From Lysobacter arseniciresistens ZS79 (GTDB lineage Bacteria > Pseudomonadota > Gammaproteobacteria > Xanthomonadales > Xanthomonadaceae): a DNA stretch of 64,000 bases. The notes below the pieces were generated by a model, which searched no databases, was not told the DNA's origin, and was given only the letters and a program-made list of their open reading frames with translations. Position 1 is the first letter of the stretch. Each line of letters opens with the position of its first letter. The position numbers were made by a program, and so were the translations under genes. The DNA lies in NCBI RefSeq assembly GCF_000768335.1, contig NZ_AVPT01000004.1, positions 62,001 through 126,000 of the forward strand, given 5' to 3'. Shown piece by piece: positions 9,109 to 19,300 of this stretch.

Positions 9109-11274
9109 ATGTCGCAGGGAAGCGCGGCGCTGGCTGTCGTGGAGACGGCCGCGCCTGATGGGGAACGCCCGGATCTGGCGTTGCACGGCTTGGTGCTGCT
9201 TGCTCAGTTCCATGGCGTCGCGGCGGATGCCAGGCAACTTGCCCACGAGTTCGGTCGCATCGGCGAACGTTTTGACGAAACAACGTTGCTGCTGGCGGCC
9301 CGGAAGCTCGGACTCAAAGCAAAGGTTGTGGTCCAGCCAGTATCGCGCATGGGCATGGCCAGCCTTCCAGCGCTGGCGTTGGTTCAAGAGGGCGATGCCT
9401 TCATCGTCGCCCGGGTCAACGATGACCAAATACTGATCCACGACCTGGTCGAGAAGCGGCCGCGCGCGATCACACAGGAAGAATTCGAAGCCCGATACGC
9501 AGGTCGCCTGCTGCAACTGGCATCGCGCGCCTCGGTGCTGGGTGATCTGGCGAAGTTCGACTTCAGCTGGTTCATTCCAGCCGTGTTCAAGTACCGCAAG
9601 TTGTTGCTGGAAGTCTTCATCGTTTCGTTCTTCATCCAGATGTTCGCGCTGATCACGCCCTTGTTCTATCAGGTGGTGATGGACAAGGTGTTGGTGCACC
9701 AAGGGCTGACCACACTGGATGTGATTGCGATTGGCCTGGTATCGATCGCCGTGTTCGATGTGGTGCTTTCAGGTTTGCGGACGTACGTGTTTTCGCATAC
9801 CACCAGCAAGATCGATGTCGAGTTGGGGGCGCGTCTGTTTCGGCACGTCCTGACGCTGCCGTTGGCCTATTTCGAGTCGCGACGCGTGGGCGACACCATC
9901 GCCCGCGTCCGCGAACTCGAAAACATCCGCAGTTTTCTGACCGGTCAGGCGCTGACTTCGGTACTGGATCTGTTCTTCACCGTCGTATTCCTGGCGGTGA
10001 TGTTCTGGTACAGCGGCTGGTTGACGCTGATCGTGGTGTTGTCGTTGCCGGTTTACGCCTTGATCTCGGCAGGCATCACGCCGGTTCTTCGCAAGCGCCT
10101 CAACGACAAATTCGCCCGCGGTGCCGACAACCAGTCGTTCCTAGTTGAAAGCATCAGTGGCATCGGCACCATCAAGGCCACGGCGGTCGACCCGCGTGTC
10201 ACCCGCACCTGGGACAACCAGTTGGCCGGGTATGTCGGTGCGAGCTTTGACGTGACCAAGGTGGCCACTGTCGGTCAGCAGAGTGTCCAGTTGGTCCAGA
10301 AGCTGGTCAGCATCGGCATTCTGTTCTGGGGTGCCAAGCTGGTGATCGGGGGCAAGCTTTCGATCGGTCAACTGATTGCGTTCAACATGCTGTCGGGTCA
10401 AGTCGCCGCACCGATCGTGCGCTTGGCGCAGCTATGGCAGGACTTCCAGCAGGTAGGCATTTCGGTCGAGCGACTGGGCGACATCCTCAACACCCGCACC
10501 GAGGTGCCGGGCAGCCGGATGGCGTTGCCGCCTATCAGGGGCCAGGTCGCATTCGAGCGGGTTTCGTTCCGGTATCGGCCCGACACCGCCGAGGTGTTGA
10601 GCGGTATCGAGCTGGATATCAAGGCCGGGGAAGTCATCGGCATCGTCGGTCGTTCCGGATCGGGCAAGAGCACGCTGACCAAGCTGGTGCAGCGCCTGTA
10701 CACGCCCGAGCGCGGCCGTGTGCTGATCGACGGCCATGACTTGGCGTTGGCCGATCCCGCTTGGCTGCGGCGTCAGTTGGGTGTGGTGCTGCAGGAGAAC
10801 TTCCTGTTCAACCGCAGCGTGCGCGAGAACATCGCGCTGTCCGATCCGGGCATGCCGCTCGAACGGGTGATCCAGGCGGCCAAACTGGCGGGTGCTCACG
10901 ACTTTATCGTCGAGTTGCCGGAAGGGTATGACACCAGGGTGGGTGAGCAGGGCGCCGGTCTGTCGGGTGGGCAACGCCAACGTATCGCAATTGCCCGCGC
11001 CCTGATCACCGATCCGCGCATCCTGATCTTCGATGAGGCCACCAGTGCGCTGGACTATGAGTCCGAACACGCAGTGATGGCCAACATGCGCTCCATCTGC
11101 AAAGGGCGCACGGTATTGATCATCGCCCATCGCCTGTCCACGGTACGACGGGCAAACCGCATCGTCGTGGTTGAAAAAGGACGGATCGTCGAGAGCGGCT
11201 CCCATGCCGAACTGGTTGATCGCCCAGATGGCCACTACGCCCATCTGTATCGTTTGCAACAGGGGCCGGAATGA
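9109..11274 (+). CDS. Type I secretion ABC exporter, HlyB-like
   Basis: 721 residues. Inner-membrane ATP-driven exporter for RTX proteins. The N-terminal domain (1-130) is a C39 peptidase-like domain in which the catalytic Cys is absent ([14 protein letters not shown]), so it should bind rather than cleave the substrate, as in HlyB. A six-helix transmembrane domain follows (about 155-430). The nucleotide-binding domain has Walker A 514-521 (GRSGSGKS), the signature LSGGQ 618-622 and Walker B ILIFDEA with Asp642-Glu643. It overlaps the HlyD-like gene by 4 bp (ATGA). The substrate is almost certainly the RTX protein two genes downstream. No TolC-type outer-membrane gene is present in the window. 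Confidence 0.93.
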   Translation: MSQGSAALAVVETAAPDGERPDLALHGLVLLAQFHGVAADARQLAHEFGRIGERFDETTLLLAARKLGLKAKVVVQPVSRMGMASLPALALVQEGDAFIVARVNDDQILIHDLVEKRPRAITQEEFEARYAGRLLQLASRASVLGDLAKFDFSWFIPAVFKYRKLLLEVFIVSFFIQMFALITPLFYQVVMDKVLVHQGLTTLDVIAIGLVSIAVFDVVLSGLRTYVFSHTTSKIDVELGARLFRHVLTLPLAYFESRRVGDTIARVRELENIRSFLTGQALTSVLDLFFTVVFLAVMFWYSGWLTLIVVLSLPVYALISAGITPVLRKRLNDKFARGADNQSFLVESISGIGTIKATAVDPRVTRTWDNQLAGYVGASFDVTKVATVGQQSVQLVQKLVSIGILFWGAKLVIGGKLSIGQLIAFNMLSGQVAAPIVRLAQLWQDFQQVGISVERLGDILNTRTEVPGSRMALPPIRGQVAFERVSFRYRPDTAEVLSGIELDIKAGEVIGIVGRSGSGKSTLTKLVQRLYTPERGRVLIDGHDLALADPAWLRRQLGVVLQENFLFNRSVRENIALSDPGMPLERVIQAAKLAGAHDFIVELPEGYDTRVGEQGAGLSGGQRQRIAIARALITDPRILIFDEATSALDYESEHAVMANMRSICKGRTVLIIAHRLSTVRRANRIVVVEKGRIVESGSHAELVDRPDGHYAHLYRLQQGPE

Positions 11275-12692
11275 AGCACATCTTCCAAGGCCTAGCCGAC
11301 TTCGTTTCGCGCTATGTCGCGATCTTCCGGTCCGCCTGGAAGGTGCGCCACCAGTTGGAGCCGCCCAAACGCAGCCCCGACGAGCTTGCGTTCCTGCCGG
11401 CGCATCTGGAGCTGACCGACACCCCGGTGTCACCCGCCCCGCGTTGGGCCATGCGGATCATTATCGCGTTCTTCTGCGTGGCTTTCCTTTGGGCTTGCTT
11501 TGGCAAGCTCGACATCGTGGCGGTGGCGCCAGGCAAGACCGTGGTCAGCTCCCGCACCAAGGTCATCCAGCCCATCGAAACCGCGGTGGTGCGGCGCATC
11601 TTGGTTCGCAATGGCGAAACGGTGAAGAAGGGGCAGTTGTTGATCGAATTGGATGCCACGGCTACTGGGGCGGAGAGCGAGCAAGCGGAAGAGGCTCTGA
11701 TCAACGCTCAGCTTGCGGCCACACGCCTGACCGCATTGGCTGAGGCCATCGATTCCGGGGATCTCCCCGCGATGTCGCCACACGAAGCGTTGCCCGACGC
11801 GCGCCTTGCCAACGAGCGACAACTCGCGGTGAGTCAGTTCGAAGCCTTCCAGGCCAAGCACGAAGGCCTCACTGCTGCCATCGCACAGCGACGAGCCGAA
11901 TTGCATACCGTCAAAGCGATGATCGGGCCGCTGGAAGAGAGCGCCCGTATAGCAACAACTCGCGCCGAAGACTACGCGGAACTGGTCAAGGACAAGTATG
12001 TGGGGCGGCATGACTACCTGCTGCGTGAGCAGGAGCGCATCGCTGCCGAGCGTGATGTAGCTGCGCAACGAAACCGCTTGCAGGAAGTCCGATCTGCGCT
12101 GAGCGCTTCGCAGGAAGAGCTGCAGGTGCTGGTAACCGACACCCGTCAGCAGACCCTGGATGGTCTGCGCGAAGCGCGCGAGCAGATACGGCAGTTGACC
12201 CCGGAGGTCGCGAAAACCGCCCGTCGCGATCGGTTGATGGAGTTGCGGGCGCCCGTCGATGGCACCGTGCAGCAACTAGCGGTGCATACCGTAGGTGGCG
12301 TGGTAACGCCGGCCCAGGCGCTTCTAGCCGTGGTTCCGAGTGAGGAATCACTAGAGATCGAGGCCACCGTACTAAATAAAGACATAGGCTTTGTGAGGCC
12401 GGGGCAAACGGTCACGGTCAAGATCGAAAGCTTCCCCTACACCCGCTATGGCTACTTGACCGGAACCATAGCCAGCGTGTCGCACGACGCGGCACAGGAC
12501 GAGAACCTGGGGTTGGTATTTCCGGCGCGAGTTAGGCTTGATGATGCAAGGCTGATGATTGATGGAGTCCAGGTTCAACTGACCTCCGGTATGAGCTTGA
12601 GTGCGGAGATCAAGACGGGAAAGCGAAGGGTAATTAGCTTCTTGCTTAGTCCGCTGCAACAGCACAGTTCCGAATCATTGAGGGAACGCTAG
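11271..12692 (+). CDS. Type I secretion membrane fusion protein, HlyD-like
   Basis: 473 residues. Periplasmic adaptor that joins the ABC exporter to an outer-membrane channel. A short cytoplasmic N-terminus precedes one transmembrane segment ([15 protein letters not shown], about 64-78), then the barrel/lipoyl start ([19 protein letters not shown]), a long helical hairpin (about 125-320) and the C-terminal half barrel with the HlyD motif [11 protein letters not shown]. The start overlaps the exporter stop by 4 bp. GC content falls noticeably in the last few hundred bases, which run into the AT-rich unknown gene downstream. Confidence 0.92.
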   Translation: MKHIFQGLADFVSRYVAIFRSAWKVRHQLEPPKRSPDELAFLPAHLELTDTPVSPAPRWAMRIIIAFFCVAFLWACFGKLDIVAVAPGKTVVSSRTKVIQPIETAVVRRILVRNGETVKKGQLLIELDATATGAESEQAEEALINAQLAATRLTALAEAIDSGDLPAMSPHEALPDARLANERQLAVSQFEAFQAKHEGLTAAIAQRRAELHTVKAMIGPLEESARIATTRAEDYAELVKDKYVGRHDYLLREQERIAAERDVAAQRNRLQEVRSALSASQEELQVLVTDTRQQTLDGLREAREQIRQLTPEVAKTARRDRLMELRAPVDGTVQQLAVHTVGGVVTPAQALLAVVPSEESLEIEATVLNKDIGFVRPGQTVTVKIESFPYTRYGYLTGTIASVSHDAAQDENLGLVFPARVRLDDARLMIDGVQVQLTSGMSLSAEIKTGKRRVISFLLSPLQQHSSESLRER

Positions 12693-12760
12693 TGCTAGTA
12701 ATAACTCTAGCTAAGCGCGCACGAGTGCTGCAAAGATATTCAAAGCATTGTGGTGACGGC

Positions 12761-13342
12761 ATGAAATTACAACATATATTTTCGGCAATGGTACTTGTGC
12801 TAAATGTCCTTATGGCGGATCCGTCAGTAGCTGCTGTAGGTCATCCAAGGGTGACGGCAATAAATGTTGAACTACCGGCAAAGTCCGGGCGCTATGCGGC
12901 AATGCCCCCAGAGATTGAGGCTGAGCAGGCCGAGGACGCCAGAATGCTGAATGTTGCGATAGCGGCAAGATCGAAGCTGAATGCGATGAATGCCAAGAGA
13001 AGAATAGATAGAATCATTCAAATTCTGCTCGTCGCGCTATTTATTGGCGGCGTCGCTTCTTACATAACTGCGATTTCTCCAGCCCGGCCTCGGCTTAATC
13101 GAGTGGCGATGTGGCTATTTTTTGGCGTGGCCATCTGTGCTTCAGCGTACAGCGCGGTTGGAATCTATTTCGATATTACTATCGGTGTTGCCTCTGCAAC
13201 GAGCCGCTCAGGGGCAGAGCTCGTGAAGACGCGTGATTCACCAATGTTCTGGATGATAGTTTTCGTAAAATCACTGGCGGTCCCGGTTTTTATTCTGGTG
13301 GGCGTTCGATTGCTGCAAAAGAGTGGGCGCAATAAAAATTAA
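12761..13342 (+). CDS. Unrecognised small inner-membrane protein in RTX cassette
   Basis: 193 residues, no family recognised. The ATG at 12761 is preferred because it opens with a signal-peptide-like stretch (MKLQHIFSAMVLVLNVLMAD, then AA at 24-25). A GTG at 12692, sharing one base with the HlyD stop, would add 23 residues. After a soluble, charged region (26-82) there are three likely transmembrane segments at about 84-104, 115-137 and 162-183, and a basic C-terminus. It sits between hlyD and the RTX gene with only 14 bp to the latter, so it is surely co-transcribed. The composition is unlike the host: 22 of 60 bases in 12721-12780 are G or C. Possible roles are an immunity or accessory protein for the secreted RTX protein, which is only inference. 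Confidence 0.7.
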   Translation: MKLQHIFSAMVLVLNVLMADPSVAAVGHPRVTAINVELPAKSGRYAAMPPEIEAEQAEDARMLNVAIAARSKLNAMNAKRRIDRIIQILLVALFIGGVASYITAISPARPRLNRVAMWLFFGVAICASAYSAVGIYFDITIGVASATSRSGAELVKTRDSPMFWMIVFVKSLAVPVFILVGVRLLQKSGRNKN

Positions 13343-13356
13343 ACAGGGAGAGTTTC

Positions 13357-16300
13357 ATGTCATTCGAGTATGGATCAGAAGCGATTGGGCTGAGGTTGGC
13401 AGAGCTGTCTGCCGCGCTGACTGCGAACTTTGATCGTGTGTATTGGTCGGAATCGAACTCCGAGCAGGCCTCAGATGTCGAATTCGCGCAGAAGTTGGCT
13501 GACGCAGCAGCACAATCCGCCGAAATGGCGGATATGTTCTGCGCGCAACTTAGTGCCGCAGGTAACTCCGCCGAAGCGGCAATTTGCCAGGCATGGGCTG
13601 ATGGGTTTCGAGACAAGGAGCAGTCGATAGAAGACGCAATTGCTCGTTCCGAAGAGGGGGGTGATGAATGGCGTAAGCGAATCGTCGGAACCCTGGATGG
13701 CGACGCCTTGGATGCCCTGGTTGGAGGGAATGCAGGGGCGGCGCTTAAGAAGACCTTTGGCATCGCTAACAATCTATTTACGTTAGATGATCTTTGGGGT
13801 GCATACAAATCGGGAGATTCTACGAAGATTGCGGGCATCATTGGCGGGTACGTGGTTGGCGCCCTTGTGGCAGCCGCGGTAGCTCCACTAATCGTCGCAA
13901 GTTCTTTTGCAGCGGCTGGGACTGCAATCGTTTTAGGTGTAGTAGGTTTCGTCGCCACGATTTCTGGCGAGGTGGCTGAAAAGGGAATCGATGGGTTGTT
14001 GGAGATATTTGGCGGCCAGGATGATGAAGATGTTGCCGCAATTGTGTCCCGCGCCATTTTGAGCAACGGTGCAGCCAGTTTGCCCAATCTAGGTTACAGG
14101 TTGACGTTCGGGACAGACGTTGGCGACGTACTGACGGGTTTTTCTGGTGAATCTAATGCAATAACGGGCGGTGCGGCGGACGACATCATTTATGGGGCCG
14201 AACTTGAAGACTTCATCAGCGGTGGCGATTCCAACGACACGCTTAGAGGAGAGGGTGGGAAAGATGTCCTGAAGGGTGGGACTGGTAACGATACGTTGAT
14301 GGGCGGACTCGACGGTGATGTGCTCACGGGAGGCGAGGGATTTGATACCTATGAGTTCACGGCGTCAGATCTCGAGAATAGCGACGTCGAGGACGTGATC
14401 ATTGATGCGGACGGCCTTGGCAAGATCACCTTTGATGGATTGGATATTTCCGGCACCGGTATCGGATTCGATAACATTCGACATGCTTCTCTGGGTGCTT
14501 GGGAGACAGCGGACGGGTCGTTTCGACTGGCGGTTGTTGGGTCGGGCGAAACTGCCTCGTTGCTTATTGTTCGGCTTTTGGGTGATGGAAAGGTTGGCGG
14601 CCGGGTAGTAATTAAGAATTGGAGCAACGGCGATCTCGGGATAACGCTTCCAGGCTTGGAGGATTCCGGGCAGGTTTCCGCTCCACTTAGCGGAGATAAC
14701 GATCTCTTCGGTTCCGGTGGCGAAAACAATGGCGATGATTCGGTTGCTGGCCTGGCCGGGAACGACGGTCTCAGCGGCGGCATCGGAGATGACACGCTAG
14801 ATGGTGGCGTGGGCGCTGATCTGATTTTCGGTTTCAGCGGTAATGACAAGCTCTACGGCGGCGACGGTAACGACATCATCTTTGATGGTTCGGAATCGGT
14901 CAGCATGCGCGAGTGGAGCGAGACGGCTAAGGTCGGCGACAAAATCGAGACGCAGTACCACGAGGATGAGATAGCAAGGCTTGGCGCCTCGATCGTGGCT
15001 CGCGGTAAAGCTTGGTATGTGTACACCAGGGATGGAAGTGCCGCCACGGGGGATGCAACCACGAACCCAGGTAACGTTATCAATATTACGGCAAGTTTTA
15101 CGGTTGATCCAAATCTATATGCGAGCGGTGATGACTTTGTCGACGCAGGCGCGGGATCGGATGAAGTCTGGGCGGGTGAAGGTGACGACATTATCGTGGG
15201 TGGGACCGGCAACGATTTCCTTGTCGGCGGGCACGACAACGACGTCATCAGCGGCGGTGACGATAACGACAAGATCTTCGGTGATCAGCTGGAGTCCGTG
15301 GTAGCGGGTGTGCATTTCAACGGTTTGGCGTCGGATCAGGCGAACGAGAACGGCCACGACATCATTGATGCCGGTGCAGGCGACGACGTAGTTCTGGGCC
15401 AAGGTGGTAACGACGTCATCTACGGCGGCGACGGTAATGACATGTTGCGAGGCAGCGGCCTTGAACGCGCGATCGATGAAGACGATCAAGACAGCGACTA
15501 TATCGACGGCGGCATGGGCGATGACCGGATCGGCGGCGACGACGGTAACGACACCATAGAGGGCGGAGCGGGTAATGACACGGTCGAGGGCGATGCGGGG
15601 GACGATGTCATTTCTGGTGGTGACGGCATCGATATCCTCATCGGTGACAGCCAATCGCTCGCTGGAGGCCGGCACGGTCAAGATGTAATCAGTGGCGGCC
15701 TCGGTAATGATGAACTGCAAGGAAGCGGAGGAGATGATGTCCTTTTCGGTAACGAAGCGGATGACTTCCTGATCGGCGACGACTCTGAGACCCGCCTTGG
15801 AGCCGAGTTCCACGGCAACGATCAGCTCTTTGGCGGGGCCGGCAATGACAAGTTGCAGGGCGGAGGCGGCGACGACCTGTTGGATGGCGGCGCCGACAAC
15901 GACGTGTTGTTTGGTCAGTCCGGAAACGATCGTCTGTTGGGAGGTGCCGGTGACGACATCCTCAACGGTGGCAACGGCACTGCCGGCGGCGTCGACGGTG
16001 ACGACTATATCGTTGGTGGCGCGGGCGACGACAGGTTATATGGCCAGGATGGTGATGACCAGCTGATCGGCGGAGCGGGCGCGGATACGCTCGGGGGTGG
16101 TGCTGGAAACGACCAGCTTAGTGGTGGAGACGGCAATGATCAGATGTCTGGCCATGAGGGCAACGACAGCCTCGACGGTGGTGCTGGCGACGACAAGCTG
16201 TCGGGTGAGGCGGGCGACGACGTGCTACGCGGCGGCATCGGAATCGATCAAATGGCCGGCAATGAAGGCCACGATGAGTTGGACGGCGGCGCTGATGACG

Positions 16301-19300
16301 ACAAGCTGTGGGGCCAGTCGGGAAATGACGTCCTGCGCGGTGGTGCAGGTGTCGATCGACTCTACGGCGGCGCCGGCGACGACTTGCTCGACGGCGGCGC
16401 TGGTAATGACTACCTGTCGGGTTCTGATGGCTTCAACATTTATATCGTTGGCCCGGATACTGGAAGCGACTATATCGACTCACTGGGCGGGTCGGTTCCT
16501 CTCGGTACAGTGGTTGGCGGCGAGCTTAGGCTGGGCGGTGGCCTGACATCAGCGGATGTGCGCTTTGAGATGTCCGGAGCTTCGCTGAAACTCTTCTACG
16601 GAAGCAGTTCAGTTGTTATCGAGAACTATTTCCTTCAGGGTGGTTACGACCCGCAGAACGGTACGTATTTTTCCAACCTTGCGCCGGTCACTTCTATCTC
16701 CTTTGAGGATGGAACGATCTGGTCGGTCGCGGAGGTGAAAGCCGCGCTGATCGCCTCGACCCCCGGCAACGACGTTATCATTGGATTTGAAGACGATGAG
16801 ATCATTTCTGGTGGCGATGGCGATGACACCATCTCCGGTATGTACGGGAATGATGTGTTATCCGGCGACGCCGGAGACGACAAACTCGACGGTGGAATGG
16901 GTAACGACCGCCTGAACGGTGGTGGCGGCAACGACCATCTGATTGGCGGCATGCATTCAGACGTGTACGTGTTTGGTCGTGGTGATGGCCAGGACACCAT
17001 TGAGAATTTCGATGGTGGCACCGGATTGGATGCCCTGGAGTTTACGCCCGATGTTGCCGCAAGCGACGTTGATGTAGAACGTTTAGGCGATGACCTGTAT
17101 CTGAAGGTTCGCGGCACCACTGATCAAGTCAAGGTGCTGCGTTTCTTCGAGGGCGACGGCGAGGCCGGGTATGCCTTGGATGAAGTGCGCTTCTCCGATG
17201 GCGCGATATGGACACTGGACGAGATCAAGGCCATGGTCTTGCGTGGCGGCGATGGGGACGATGCTCTGCGTGGATATTCCAGCGCCGATCTGGTGACTGG
17301 TGGCGCCGGAAACGATGTGCTGGAAGGCGCTGGCGGGAATGACACCCTCCAGGGCGATGAAGGTCTGGACGTGCTGCGGGGCGGGGATGGTGAGGATGTT
17401 CTCGAAGGCGGCGGAGCTGCTGACTCACTTTACGGAGGTGCTGGTAATGACGTCCTCAGAGGTGGCGCGGGCGCGGATGTTCTGGAAGGTGGTGACGGCA
17501 ACGACATCTACCGTTATGCGCTAGGCGATGGTGTCGATAACGTAAACGATGAGAGTGGGCACAGCACTCTGGTCCTTGAGGGGGTTGTTCGAGCGGATGT
17601 GTACTTCCGACGTGATGGCGAGCGCTTGGTGCTGTACTTCCGCGGAAATCCGGCTGATCAACTGGCATTCTCCGCCCAGTTTGATGCGGTCACGGGCTTG
17701 GCTAAGTACGGCCTGACGGTTGACTTTGGCGACGGTGACCCGGTGACCTTGGATGCCGCTGCGATCGATCAAGAGGTACTGAAGGCCGGCGAGGCCGACG
17801 ATGTGATTTATGGCAACGAAGCCGCCAACACGATCGTGGGTTACGGCGGTGACGATGTTATTTATTCCGGTGGAGGCGATGACATCGTTGCTGGTGGAGA
17901 CGGTACTGATCAGCTCTTTGGTGATGCCGGGAACGATGACCTGAGGGGCGATGTGGGCGACGATCGTCTGGAAGGTGGCATCGGCAATGATCACTTGCGC
18001 GGTGACGAAGGCAATGACCATCTTTTCGGCCAGTTCGGTGACGACACGCTTGAAGGCGGTCTCGGTCAGGATCGTCTGGAGGGCGGTGACGGCGTCGATC
18101 AACTCCTCGGCGGCTCCGACGAGGACACCCTATTGGGGCAGGTCGGCGACGACGTTCTAGAAGGGGGTGCTGGCAATGACCAACTCGATGGCGGTATCGG
18201 CCAGGATCAACTCATCGGCGGCACCGGCAATGATATCTACCTTGTAGACGACGCGTTGGATCAAGTGATCGAAATGGCTGGAGAAGGCAAGGATTTACTC
18301 CAAAGCTCGGTCAGCTATTCGTTGCCGGTGAACGTCGAGACGCTGGAGCTTGTGGGCACTTCCGATATAAATGCGACCGGCAACGATGCCGTAAATGAGC
18401 TGTTGGGCAACGATGGCGAGAACCAGCTCGAAGGTCTTGGTGGAGATGACGTTCTCCGCGGGCGGTCCGGCAACGATGTATTGCTGGGTGGAGCCGGAAA
18501 TGACTTGCTGGACGGCGGGACGGGTGTTGACCATCTTGGTGGCGGCGCCGGCAATGACGTATTCCTCGTCGACAGCACACAGGATGTCGTCGTCGAGCTT
18601 ACCGGCGAGGGCGTGGATAAGGTTCAGGCCACCGATGACTACACCCTGTCCGCGAATATCGAAGAGCTCCTGTTGGTCGAGGGAAGCAACGCCAATCAGG
18701 GCGCCGGCAACGCCGGCGACAACCTGATCACCGGCAACTCCTCCTCCAACTACTTGGATGGGGCCGCCGGTGCCGATCAAATGGTCGGCGGCGAAGGCAA
18801 CGACACCTTCGTCGTCGACAACGCCGGAGACGATGTCGTCGAGCTGGCCGATGAGGGGTCGGATACTGTCGAATCCAGCATCGACTACACCCTTGGTTCA
18901 ACACTGGAGAACCTCACCCTGACCGGCACGCATAATCTCCAGGGCACCGGTAACGCCGGCGATAACGTCCTGGTGGGCAACACCGGTGACAACCGTCTCG
19001 ACGGCGGCCTGGGTGGCGACGACATGCACGGCGGCGCCGGTAACGACACCTTCATCAACGATTCCAGCAGCGACTGGATCTACGAGAACGAAGGTGAAGG
19101 CCTCGACACGGTCGAGCGCCGGTACGAAACCAACCTTGTGCTGTCCGACAATGTCGAGAACCTGATCCTGGCCGATGGCATCACGACCGGCAATGGCAAT
19201 GGGCTGGGCAACCTGGTCACCGGCAATGCCGAAGACAACACTCTGGGTGGCTGGGACGGCGATGACGAGCTCCACGGCCTGAACGGCGACGATGCGTTGT

